From: Linanthus parryae
Taxonomy: Eukaryota > Streptophyta > Magnoliopsida > Ericales > Polemoniaceae
Reading direction: 5' to 3'
Length of the DNA: 64,000 nt
Assembly (NCBI GenBank): GCA_023055425.1
Contig: JALGPY010000009.1
Location: 32,407,275-32,471,274 of the forward strand
In this document: in pieces, positions 1 through 9,147 of the stretch
How positions within the stretch are numbered: the stretch's first letter is position 1
How the letters are laid out: every line of letters starts with the position of its first letter
The notes under the pieces: model-generated
Databases searched by the model: none
The model's input: only the letters and a program-made list of their open reading frames with translations
What the model was told of the DNA's origin: nothing
Translations under genes and position numbers: made by a program

Positions 1-1
1 A

Positions 2-1753
2 GCACATAATGTCATTGCTAGTTCTACTTCACAGCAATCTATTGACAAAGGTACTACAAGTCTGGAACTATCCGCAAGTCAAATGCAACAAATACCTTCC
101 ATGATTAGCTCACAGCTCCAAGGTTCTAAGTTAAATTCAACAAGTGAAGTGGGCTCCACATCATCCTATGAGAACTCCACCTCTAATGTTGCATGTGAAA
201 CTTACCTCAAAGGAGATATTTCATGCCCCACCAGTCCTGTTACCCATTTTATGGGAGGAGTCACTAGCAATTATTCTCTGCAAACAACCTTTGATGACTA
301 TTCTCCAGCTCTAGATTCTTGGATTATTGACTCAGGAGCCACAGATCATATGTGTTGCCAACTGTCAAATTTTTGTCAAGCTATGCCAATAAATAACACC
401 TTTGTTCATCTACCCACAGGAAGGAAGGTTCCTGTCACTCATGTTGGACAAGTTCAGCTCACTCCTAGTGTTTTTCTTGATAATGTTCTTTATGTGCCAG
501 ATTTTCATTTTAATCTTGTATCTGTGACACAACTGGCAAGGTCTAGCAATTGTGTTTTTCTCTGTGATGTTGATAGATGCAGCATTTATGACAAGCTTGG
601 AGGACATTTATTGGGAAGTGACAGTAAAATTGGGGGTTTATATTTGATTAACCCAACTCCTACAGCTCTTACCAGCACTCCCATTACACGTATTCAGAGA
701 TCCAATGCAGAATTGTGGCACATGAGATTGGGACATGTATCACACAAGAAGTTGAATGGAATGAGGACATTGTTGAAGTGTGGAAAGCTGCACCCCACCA
801 CTTGCTGCAAAATATGTCCACTTGCTAAGCAGAAAAGATTGAAATTTCCACATTTCAATCATATTAGTAATACTCCTTTCAAGCTCATTCATGTGGACAC
901 CTGGGGTCCATATAGATGTCCTACATATGAAGGTCACAGGTTCTTTCTCACCATTGTAGATGATGCAACCAGGACAACATGGATTTACTTAATGAAGCAC
1001 AAATTTGAAGCTGGGAATGCTCTGCCTCACTTTTTTGCCTATGTCAAAAGTCAATTTAAAAGGGTTATTGCATAAGTTAGAAGTGATCAAGCACCAGATC
1101 TTGATCTCTAAGCCTTCTTTGCAGCAAATGGATTACTTCATGAATATAGCTGTGTTGCTACACCTGAGCAGAACTCAGTAGTAGAGAGGAAACACCAGCA
1201 TTTATTAAATGTAGCAAGAGCTCTCAAGTTTCAAAGTGGAGTACCTATTAAATTCTGGGGTGACTGTGTTCTAACTGCAACTCATGTGATTAACAGGATC
1301 CCTTCATCCATTCTCAAGGGTAAGTCTCCCTCTGAACTATTATATGGAAAAGCACCTCAATACGATAACATCAAAGTTTTAGGATGTTTGGCCTTTGCTT
1401 GTACTCTTAGTCATGACAGATCAAAGTTTGATGCTAGAGCACAAAATTGTGTTTTTCTGGGATATGTGCATGGCATCAAGGGTTTTAAGCTCTACAATCT
1501 TACCACCTCTTCTATTGTAATCTCAAGAGATGTGGTATTTCATGAGAATATTTTGCCTTTTTCTACTTCACCTGATACACATGCAGCTGATCCAACAGAG
1601 CCTCTTTTCAATGATAGTCCTGATGAAAACACTCTTCTTGAAGATCCTATTTCTTATCATTATCCTCCACAAACTGATAATACACCACCCTCTTCATTAC
1701 CTATTTCCACCACTATAGAAATACCCAGAAGACAATCTTCTAGAGCTACTTAA
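2..1753 (+). pseudogene. Copia-1 protease and integrase part of pol, broken
   Basis: The aspartic protease signature DSGATDHM lies at codons encoded near 335-358. A GAG-pre-integrase block (LWHMRLGHVSHKKL, near 713) precedes the zinc-binding CKIC pair. The integrase core starts with HVDTWGPY (first catalytic Asp); the second Asp lies in a VRSDQAP block after base 1076 and the Glu in the [10 protein letters not shown] block. These would cleave the polyprotein and insert cDNA. The frame is constant from base 2 but has TAA stops at 1073-1075, 1109-1111 and 1751-1753. The first two fall between the two catalytic Asp regions, so no complete integrase could be made. Confidence 0.85.
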
Positions 1754-2710
1754 GTACCCTCTCATTTTAAGGACTATGTCCTCACTAAACCTAAAGCAAA
1801 ATCACAGTCTCATAATGTCATGACATCTACATTAATTCATGAACCCACCTCTTTTAAAGAAGCTTTCTCACAGCCTCATTGGTTTAGAGCAATGCGGCAA
1901 GAAATCTTAGCATTAGAAAGAAACCATACCTGGACTATTACCTATCTACCAGACAATCATAAACCTATTGGCAGCAAATGGGTTTTTAAGACAAAATTGA
2001 AAGTTGATGGAACTATGGAGAGACACAAAGATAGACTGGTTGCTAAAGGATATACTCAAGTGGAAGGCATAGATTTTTCAGAAACTTTCTCACCAGTTGC
2101 AAAATTGCCAACTTTCAAGTGTCTTCTGGCACTCGGAGCTATGTATGGTTGGTACTTGTTGCAGCTAGATGTAAACAATGCTTTCTTACATGGAATTTTG
2201 GAAGAAGAGGTGTATATGGATCTTCCACAGGGTTATTATGATCTCACAACTACATCAATTCAAAGTTCTTCAAATTACCAGGTTTGCAAACTTCAGAAAG
2301 CAATATATGGTCTCAAACAGGCTTCTAGACAATGGTTTGATAAATTCACCAGTACTCTCTTGAAAATGGGATTTCAGCAATGGAAGAGTGAGTGCACACT
2401 TTTTCTTCAAAGCTCAAACAAGGGATTTGTCATCATACTTGTGTATGTGGATGACATTCTACTTGCAGGTACTGATATGCAAACTTTAACAGTCTTCAAA
2501 AAAATTCTCAATCAAGAATTTCAGCTCAAAGATCTGGGCAATATCAATTACTTCTTGGTGTTTGAAATAACCAGAAGCAGCTCTGGCATTTTCTTAAGTC
2601 AGCACAAGTTTGCACAAAATCTCTTAGAAGAAAGTGGATACTTAAATTGCAAGCCATCCTCTTCACCTATGGTGGCACAATATATCTGAGTACTTCAGAC
2701 AGTGAACCCC
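1754..2710 (+). pseudogene. Copia-1 reverse transcriptase, broken
   Basis: This is a Ty1/copia reverse transcriptase domain (RVT_2 type). It continues the integrase frame after the TAA at 1751-1753. Recognisable blocks are the N-terminal NHTWTITYLP, the GSKWVFKTK block, [23 protein letters not shown] and the catalytic YVDD (in VYVDDILLAG, about 2440-2475), followed by FQLKDLG. All core blocks are present. The frame ends at TGA 2687-2689, and a small frameshift is needed to rejoin the RNase H part. Confidence 0.88.
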
Positions 2711-3554
2711 TGATCAAGACAATGTCACTTTATATAGGAGACTCATAGGCAAACTTCTGTATTTATTTCACACAAGACCTGATATCACTTTTGTTGTTAA
2801 CAAATTGAGACAATTTGTTTCACAACCAACAAGAAATCATATGGTTTCTCTACATCATGTTCTGAGATACATCAAGAGAGCACCTGCTCAAGGTATCTTC
2901 TTTCCAGTTACTACTTCTACTGTGATTTCAGCTTACTCAGACTCAGATTGGGGAGGTTGTATAGACACCAGGAGTTCTACCACTAATTATTTGGTCTTTT
3001 TAGGCAAGGCTCTTGTTTCTTGGAGATCAAAGAAGCAGCAAGTTGTCTCTAGAAGCTCACCTGAAGCTGAATATAGAGCACTGACAATGACTTCTTGTGA
3101 CATAAAATGGCTTTCTTTGCTTCCTGCACTTGGCCTTCAAGTTTCAGGTACACCCCTTATCTATTGTGATAGCAAACCAGCTATAGACATAGCCAATAAC
3201 CATGTGTACCATGACAAAACTAAGCACATTGACTTAGATTGTCATCTCATAAGAGATTTGATTCGTTCTGGGACTATTTCTCTTGCCAAAGTTGGTAGCG
3301 CAGAGCAACTAGCAGACTTTCTTACTAAGCCTCTCACAACTCCTGTTTTTCATAATTTGATCTCCAAGTTGGGTGTGCTTGTTAACCCCACTCCAACTTG
3401 CGGGGTGAGGGGGGGTATTGAAATTACAGTAGCAGATCAATGCTTTGGGGCTAAAATGGTTAGAAGCTTTGGATTAAATTGCAAGCTATGTCAAACTGAT
3501 TACATGAAGCTGAGCATCAGCAGCTACCGTTGGATCCTCAAGCTTCTTCTCTAA
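2711..3554 (+). pseudogene. Copia-1 RNase H and pol C-terminus, reading into the LTR
   Basis: Copia-type RNase H is shown by SDSDWGGCIDTRSSTT (first Asp), SSPEAEYRALT (Glu) and YCDSKPAIDIANN (Asp), followed by the KTKHIDLDCH block. The frame resumes before base 2805 in a different phase from the RT. The last residues are encoded through the purine tract into the LTR, with the stop at 3552-3554, about 135 bases inside the LTR. Copia-3 in this window also reads through its purine tract, so this is probably a lineage trait. Confidence 0.82.
3402..3415 (+). other. Copia-1 polypurine tract
   Basis: The run GGGGTGAGGGGGG lies directly before the LTR start TATTG. In LTR elements this position is the RNase H-resistant primer for plus-strand DNA synthesis. 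Confidence 0.7.
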
Positions 3555-3790
3555 TCTGGGCCGTTGGTTCAGAACAGTGTCGTCCCTTTAATTATGTTTC
3601 CGTTAGTAAACTAGGAAAACTGTCCATCTACCATTGGTGGTTTCTTTCTCTTTCAATGTAACAGATCTCCATATCATCTTTTGATGATTTCATTTTCTTC
3701 CTTATGAAATTTTGCTTCATCATTCTCTGTTGTTCTTCGATTCTTCTTCATCTCTGCAAATTGATTCTCACTTATGGTTCCGTGATATTG
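3416..3790 (+). repeat. Copia-1 3' LTR (right end approximate)
   Basis: The segment begins TATTG just after the purine tract, matching the non-canonical TA start of Copia-3. It contains the C-terminal tail of pol and then non-coding T-rich sequence. No second LTR copy is in the window, so the end is only estimated. Confidence 0.5.
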
Positions 3791-4145
3791 AAATTCTATT
3801 AACTTTCATGGTCATTTTAAGAGATAATCTGAATATGACTTGATGAAATAATATTAAAGTATACTTGCGGTTCACAGAAGCAGGAGATCGATATACACAT
3901 AATTTGTTAAAACGGAGAGGACTGAATGGAGAACTAGGATCTAAACAACATTTGAACTAAAAGGAAATAATAACTTCAACTATGGCATCCTATGGTACAG
4001 TGTATCTGTTCATGCTATGGTGGTCAAAACAATGCCAATTAATAAAATGTGTCTTCTTTTCTCCTCAAACGAACAGTTAAATATAAGTAATTAATCAGGG
4101 CCCACAAGAAGCATATTTTGAAAGTAATTGCTGTAAATTGCTGGT
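3791..4145. other. Intergenic stretch without recognised features
   Basis: AT-rich sequence lies between the Copia-1 LTR and a tandem duplication. I see no convincing coding frame, hairpin or element end. Confidence 0.5.
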
Positions 4146-4364
4146 TTAAGCTAATGGATGATACGTGAGCGGTTAGGAAGACCACAAAAGCTTCGGATAT
4201 ATACAGGGATTTCCCCAAAATTTGCATGCACTTGGAGGTGCCCATCGGCAGCTGGGTAGTGGTTAAGCTAATGGATGATACATGATTAGATAGGTAGACC
4301 ATAAAGGCTGCAGATATATGGGGATCTCCCCCAAATGTTCATGCACTTGAGAGTACCCATCGGC
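4146..4364. repeat. Two-copy diverged tandem duplication
   Basis: About 103 bases starting TTAAGCTAATGGATGATAC and ending CCCATCGGC occur at 4146-4249 and again at 4263-4364, a period of about 117. The copies differ by several substitutions and small indels, so the duplication is old. It lies just upstream of the promoter-like segment. Confidence 0.75.
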
Positions 4365-4480
4365 CCAATGGCCTACAATACCCGCCAAACCCAACGATCT
4401 TAATAGGGTTCGGATTTATAATATTTTAGAACGTCATGGGCTTGGGAGAACGAAATAAACCCTGATAAAATATGGGCCCT
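4340..4480 (+). promoter_or_regulatory. Candidate housekeeping-type plant promoter
   Basis: Within about 140 bases there are several GGCCCA/TGGGCC-like boxes (CGGCCCAATGGCC near 4361, ATGGGCTTGG near 4436, ATGGGCCCTC near 4471) and a telo-box-like AAACCCTGA near 4458. In plants, site II (TGGGCY) boxes next to telo boxes are typical of ribosomal-protein and other housekeeping promoters. A pyrimidine-rich leader and splice donor follow. The promoter call is an inference from motif clustering. Confidence 0.35.
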
Positions 4481-4685
4481 CAGATCTTTATTCTCAAACT
4501 GTGTACCATTGCTCTCCACCTGCGACCCCGATCCCTCGAGAAAGTGCTCGCTTTTCCCGAAAAGATTTCGCGCAATCAGGTAAATCCCTTCCCCTCCGTC
4601 TCTCTCTTCTACAGCTGAATTCTTTTTTGCTCCTTCTCTACAGTGTCTAGGGTTCCTCGATGCTTATTATCCTCTATGTAGTTTG
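4481..4685 (+). other. Candidate 5' untranslated exon and start of first intron
   Basis: A CT-rich leader-like stretch (ending CGCAATCAG at 4579) is followed by a good splice donor, CAG|GTAAAT, at 4580, and then a T-rich, intron-like stretch. Copia-2 is inserted at 4686, about 105 bases into this putative intron. The host sequence resumes after 9027. I could not identify downstream coding exons, so the gene is unnamed. Confidence 0.35.
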
Positions 4686-4806
4686 TGTAAGATTGTGAGA
4701 GGCTGAAAGTGTCCCTGCCAGGGCTCTGAGTTTATTCATCTATATATAGTGTATTTACATAGGTAATGACTAATCTGTCCTTCTAGTTACAACACTATCG
4801 CTAATA
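4686..4806 (-). repeat. Copia-2 3' LTR
   Basis: This 121-bp direct repeat matches 8902-9022 except G/A in the CTCTGAG/CTCTAAG block. The pol stop codon (4801-4803) lies inside its first bases. Confidence 0.93.
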
Positions 4807-4814
4807 CTCCCCCT
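4807..4814 (-). other. Copia-2 polypurine tract
   Basis: On the minus strand AGGGGGAG directly precedes the 3' LTR start TATTAG, the expected place for the plus-strand primer. Confidence 0.7.
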
Positions 4815-5066
4815 CGGTCGGAGCTGGAGTAGGACGAACGCTCAGGCTGGACCTGAAACGCTCAAATAGATGTCGAGGTAGACCTTTGGTGAAGATGTCA
4901 GCATACAGATAATCGGCAGGAATATGTAAAACACGGAGTTGCCCAAGTCGTACCTTCTCACGAACAAAGTGCAAGTCAATTTCCACATGCTTCGTGCGTT
5001 GGTGTTGTACTGGGTTACCGGAGAGATAAACGGCGCTAACATTATCACAATAAACCACAGAGGCAC

Positions 5067-5088
5067 GGGGGGGGGGGGGGGGGGGGGG
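5067..5088. repeat. 22-base homopolymer G tract inside RNase H
   Basis: An uninterrupted run of G on the plus strand encodes consecutive prolines on the coding (minus) strand. It replaces a few residues before the conserved VVYCDN motif. Such runs are prone to slippage and can form G-quadruplexes; the exact length may also be a sequencing estimate. Confidence 0.9.
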
Positions 5089-6411
5089 TGAAAACCGAAG
5101 CTCAATCAGGAGGTTGCGAATCCAACATAACTCAGAGACAGCTTTTGCCACACCACGGTATTCTGCTTCAGCACTAGAGCGAGAGACTGTGACCTGACTC
5201 TTAGATGACCAACTGAGTAAATTGTCACCAAGGAAAACACAGTAACCAGAAGTGGACCACCGAGTGTCCGGGCAACCAGCCCAATCAGCGTCCGTATATG
5301 CAGTGAGACCATCAGGAGCAGTAGCAAATATGCGGAAACCATAATCAAGAGTACCACTGACATACCGTAGAATTCTCTTCAATGCATGATAATGTGGCTC
5401 ACGCGGATCATGCATGAAGAGACAAACCTGCTGGACTACATATGATAGCTCAGGGCGAATGAATGTAAGGTACTGTAGTGCACCTGCTAAGCTCCTGTAA
5501 AGAGAAGGATCAGACACTGGAGGGTCGGATTCTCCAGTGAGTTTAGTACTGGTCTCAACAGGTGTATCAACAGGCTTACATGCTCTCATGGAGGCACGAC
5601 GAAGGATGTCACGAGCATACTGGCGCTGAGACAGAAACAAGCCAGAGGTATCCCGAGTAACTGCAATACCCAAGAAATGATGCAGGGGGCCAAGATTTGA
5701 CATGGAAAACTCACTGGATAAATGTGCGATAATCTGCTGTAGAAGATCTGAAGATGAGCCGGTGATGATAATATCATCCACATAGAGCAGGAGATAGACA
5801 ATGTCAGAGCCATGCCGGTAGACAAACAAAGACTCGTCACTGTAGCAACCAGAAAAACCAACTCTATCAGTGAGGAATGTAGCAAACCGCTGAAACCAAG
5901 CCCGGGGAGCCTGCTTAAGTCCATAGAGAGACTTCCGAAGACGGAAGACATAATCAGGATGATGGGGATCACGATACCCAGGGGGCTGATGCATATAGAC
6001 AGTCTCCTCCAAATCACCATGAAGAAAACAGTTTTTGACATCAAGCTGTCGAATGGGCCAAGAGCGAGAGACAGCTAATGTAAGAACTGTGCGAATGGTG
6101 GCAGGTTTAACCACTGAGCTAAAAGTCTCCTCACAATCCACACCTACCATTTGGGATTTGCCATTGGCAACTAGACGGGCCTTATAGCGTTGAAGAGTAC
6201 CGTCAGCCTGATACTTATGTCGAAAAAGCCACATAGCCCGAAGTATGTTTCCCTTAGCAGGGCGAGGCACCAAGTCCCAAGTGTGGTTCTTAACCATAGC
6301 GCCGAACTCATCATCCATAGCAGCCTTCCAGTGTGAGTCCGATACAGCAGACACATGGGATTTAGGTAATGGCGAAATGGAGGGAGATGTTTGGGCATGG
6401 AGAGTAAGACG

Positions 6412-7562
6412 CTAAATGGGTTTGGTGATGCCATGTTTGGATCGGGTGGTCATTTGTGGGGAGTGGGGAGGGGGAGGAGGAGGAGGAGGAGGTTCGGGTA
6501 CCGTAAGAGGGGGAGCCAAAGGGCTAGAGGAACCCATAGGAGAGGTGGCCGAAGGGCCAGGGGCGGTCATGGGTGATCCTAACGGTACGTGTGTGGGAGG
6601 AGAAGAGGGAGTATGAAACTGTCGGAGAAGAGCAGCGGGAGGAAGGCTCTCGTCAGGGTCAAGAGACCTATGAGCGGGAGGGGAGGCTGAGCTGGGGATA
6701 GACAAAGGAAAGACAGACTCGTCGAAAGTTACATGACGAGATATGTGTACTTGACCAGTGGAGAGGTCAAGGCAGCGATAACCTCTAAAATTCGGAGGGT
6801 ATCCGAGAAAGACACAGCGAGCGGAGCGAGGAGCAAGCTTGTGAGGAGCTGTGGCAGAAAGGTTTGGGAAGCACAAACACCCAAACGTGCGAAGATGATC
6901 ATAGGTGGGTTGAGGATGATAGAGAACGATAGTCGGAATGTTGTTCTGAAGTGAAGTGGTGGGAAGAATGTTGTGCAAGTAGACTGCTGTAGAAAGAGAC
7001 TCAACCCAGAAGGATGGGGGGAGGGAGGCCTGAGCAAGAAGGGTACGAGAGATGTCGTGGACACGACGAATCATGCGTTCGGCCTTACCATTTTGTGGGG
7101 AGGTTTGGGGGCACGCGAAACGAAAGACAATGCCATTTTGTGCATCATAGTCATGAAAAGAGCCATTATCGAATTCACCCCCTAGATCACAATGGAAGCT
7201 CTTGATTTGCGTATGAAACTGAGTGCGAACAAAATTACTGAATTGCTTGAATTTGGCAAGAGCCTCAGATTTTAATTTCAAAGGGTAAATCCATAGGAAG
7301 TGAGAGAAATCATCAAGCAATAAGAGGTAGTATTTGTACTTCGATTTACTAAGAACGGGAGAAGTCCACAAATCACTATGAATAATGTCAAATGGGGCAG
7401 CAGTACAAGATAAAGAAGTGAAAAAGGTAGTCGGACATGCTTACAGGTGTGGCAAGCATGACACAAAGTGGTGTTATGAGATTTAGTAGACGAGATATGT
7501 CTATGAGTTCGAAGGTAGTCTAAGACATGGCTTCCAGGATGGCCAAGGCGGTTGTGCCACAC
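6412..7562 (-). pseudogene. Copia-2 integrase with frameshift and TAG
   Basis: The GAG-pre-integrase/zinc part (MWHNRLGHPGSHVLDYL, CHACHTCKH) is read in one frame up to about 7370. The core then continues in another frame (6412-7371) with DDFSHFLWIYPLK, the second catalytic Asp in FHCDLGGEF, and the Glu in the PQNGKAERMIRR block. A variable proline- and serine-rich linker ends at TAG 6412-6414, in frame with the RT. The frameshift near 7370 removes the first catalytic segment from the main frame, so the integrase is not functional as it stands. Confidence 0.85.
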
Positions 7563-8107
7563 AGGCCCGAGAGAACAGCAAGAGATTGCGGTTGGGAAGT
7601 AGGGTGAGTGGAGTGAAGGGAGGAAAGCGGATAAAGATCTCCACTACTATTGCTTCGCAACAAGTCTCCTGTACGAAGGTCTTTGACAGAGAAACCATCA
7701 GGGTCAAACTCAACAGATACATTATTATCAACAGTGAACTGACGAACAGAAACAAGGTTTTTAATAATGTGAGGGGTGAAAAGAACTTTATTGAGATGGA
7801 GGGGTCGGGTGTGAGTACTAAGAGTCTGCTGACCGGAACCATGAACCGGAATACTCATGCCATTTCCAACCAACATATGAGAAATATGATTATCTGAAGA
7901 GACAGAAGAAAGCATACCAGCCTGAGATGTAAGATGAGAGGAGGCCCCCGAATCCATATACCAAGTTCTGTCCGGTGTCGCTGTGAGAGCATGTTGGCAT
8001 TGCGCAGAGCTCTGCTTAAGTATACTATGGTCAAGTGCAAGAGGCGGTGGAGTGTGTGGCAATGCAGGACGCCAAACCCATCTGCCCCCTGACTCGGTGT
8101 AGCCCAT
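7520..8107 (-). pseudogene. Copia-2 protease region
   Basis: The frame carries the protease signature WYMDSGASSHL followed by VLFTPHIIKNLVSVRQF, typical of the copia protease-to-integrase junction. It ends out of frame with the GAG-pre-integrase block. Upstream, where gag with its CCHC knuckle should be, no such motif is found. The N-terminus is therefore an abrupt start within the former gag-protease linker. Confidence 0.8.
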
Positions 8108-8889
8108 GTAGTAGTGGCGGCCATGTACTAGTAGAGAGTGCGCACAAAGTATGCTCAGATCGTTGAAGAACTTGGAGAATCGTATTCAGGAAGTCCAAAT
8201 ATGAGAAAACGGACAACAAAATCAGATTCAGAAGGTCGAAAAACCTTAAGATAGGTCTTCGCGGACCAAATTTGAAGCGAAATGGAGTGGAAACACTAGC
8301 TCAAATCCCTCAAGTTAAATCCTCAAAGTCAAAAGAAGCTGCTGAGCTTAACAGAAGCTCCTGAGCCGAATTAAGTAGCCGCCAGCGGGACAAGGAAGCC
8401 GCTGAGCTGTACGGCTAAGTGGAGCCAGGCGGAAGCCGTTTGCGAGCCGTCGTGAAGGACGGCTTGGGAGGAGCCGATGCGGTGGAGCGCGAGCCGGACG
8501 GAAGGGCGGCTAAAAATCCGAGCCGAACGGAAGCCTCAGCCGAGCCGGACGGAAGGGCGGCTAAAAATCCGAGCCGGACGGAAGCCGCACACGAGCCGAG
8601 TACGGAGAACTTAGCTGAATGTGAGCCGCACGCTCCAGAGGAGATCGGCGCGCGTGGGAGACGACGGGCGGATAATTCCGAGTCGATTGACAGGATTTTT
8701 TTCGCGACCTTGCTCGGAAAGGAATTCCGAGTCGATTGACGGTGGTGTTGAGATAAACCGATGATCAAACGACGGATAATTGAGAGCAGTCCGTGGGTTC
8801 GTATGGGTTAATGGTGCTGATCGGCGTTAATTGTCGCCGGATTAGCTGCGGTGGCGTGAGGCCAGGGAGAAGAGAGAACTAGAACCCTA
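8108..8889 (-). other. Copia-2 leader region lacking gag
   Basis: Only about 780 bases separate the primer site from the protease frame. They are GC-rich, contain a short tandem repeat, and show neither the conserved gag helices nor a CxxCxxxxHxxxxC knuckle in any frame. A normal copia gag needs roughly 750-900 coding bases here, so gag has apparently been deleted or replaced by unrelated sequence. Confidence 0.65.
8491..8575. repeat. Short tandem repeat in Copia-2 leader
   Basis: A 34-base block starting GAGCCGGACGGAAGG occurs exactly at 8491-8524 and 8542-8575 (period 51). Further GAGCCG/GAGCCGGACGG copies lie around it. It occupies the position of the missing gag. Confidence 0.85.
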
Positions 8890-8901
8890 GCTCTGATACC
8901 A
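8890..8901 (-). other. Copia-2 primer-binding site (tRNA-iMet)
   Basis: The minus strand reads TGGTATCAGAGC immediately after the 5' LTR. This is the standard complement of the 3' end of plant initiator tRNA-Met. Confidence 0.9.
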
Positions 8902-9022
8902 TGTAAGATTGTGAGAGGCTGAAAGTGTCCCTGCCAGGGCTCTAAGTTTATTCATCTATATATAGTGTATTTACATAGGTAATGACTAATCTGTCCTTCT
9001 AGTTACAACACTATCGCTAATA
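8902..9022 (-). repeat. Copia-2 5' LTR
   Basis: This 121-bp repeat pairs with 4686-4806. A TATATATAG stretch near its middle may be the TATA box, and the duplication GTTTG follows at 9023-9027. Confidence 0.93.
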
Positions 9023-9027
9023 GTTTG

Positions 9028-9109
9028 GGGTTAATTTCACAAATTGGGGGTCTAATGAGGGTTGATGTTTTATGATCAATGCCCGTGTACTACCAATGTA
9101 ATGTAAGTG

Positions 9110-9147
<38 letters not shown>

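Larger units (their letters stand above)
1..3790 (+). mobile_element. Copia-1: Ty1/copia retrotransposon, 3' part (cut by window edge)
   Basis: The order protease, integrase, reverse transcriptase, RNase H on the plus strand identifies a Ty1/copia element. The coding frame is already open at base 2, so gag and the 5' LTR lie outside the window. A purine tract at 3402-3415 and an LTR starting TATTG at 3416 end the internal region. The pol frame carries several stops and at least one frameshift, so it is dead. Its purine tract, LTR start and protein resemble Copia-3 in this window, suggesting the same lineage. The right boundary near 3790 is estimated because the partner LTR is not visible. Confidence 0.85.
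4801..6411 (-). pseudogene. Copia-2 reverse transcriptase and RNase H
   Basis: The main open stretch (4801-6354, 517 codons) contains the RT blocks HTWDLVPRP, MWLFRHKYQADG, RLVANGKSQ, QLDVKNCFLHG, YGLKQAPRAW and the catalytic YVDD near residue 190. Copia RNase H follows, with DADWAGCPDTR near residue 345, SSAEAEYRG near 390 and YCDNVSAVYLSG near 435. It shares its frame with the integrase part upstream but is separated from it by one TAG at 6412-6414. A 22-base G/C homopolymer inserts a proline run just before the YCDN motif without breaking the frame. The stop lies in the 3' LTR. Apart from the proline run this half looks functional. Confidence 0.9.
4686..9022 (-). mobile_element. Copia-2: Ty1/copia element with 121-bp LTRs, gag missing
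   Basis: LTRs at 4686-4806 and 8902-9022 differ by a single base that I can see, and both sides are flanked by the 5-bp duplication GTTTG (4681-4685 and 9023-9027). On the minus strand the LTR runs TATTAGCG...CTTACA, so the ends are TA..CA rather than TG..CA. A primer site for initiator tRNA-Met sits at 8890-8901. Protease, integrase, RT and RNase H follow in copia order. The short LTRs, small size and protein motifs suggest the Ale/Retrofit lineage (inference). No gag domain is recognisable. Near-identical LTRs imply a recent insertion. Confidence 0.93.

Noticed and set aside
8415..8768. Overlapping open frames on both strands in the Copia-2 leader
   Set aside because: They arise from the GC-rich tandem repeat, which lacks stops in several frames. 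Neither strand shows a gag motif.
9111..9144. LINE or SINE poly-A tail (as poly-T)
   Set aside because: No reverse transcriptase, tRNA-like head or target duplication lies next to it.
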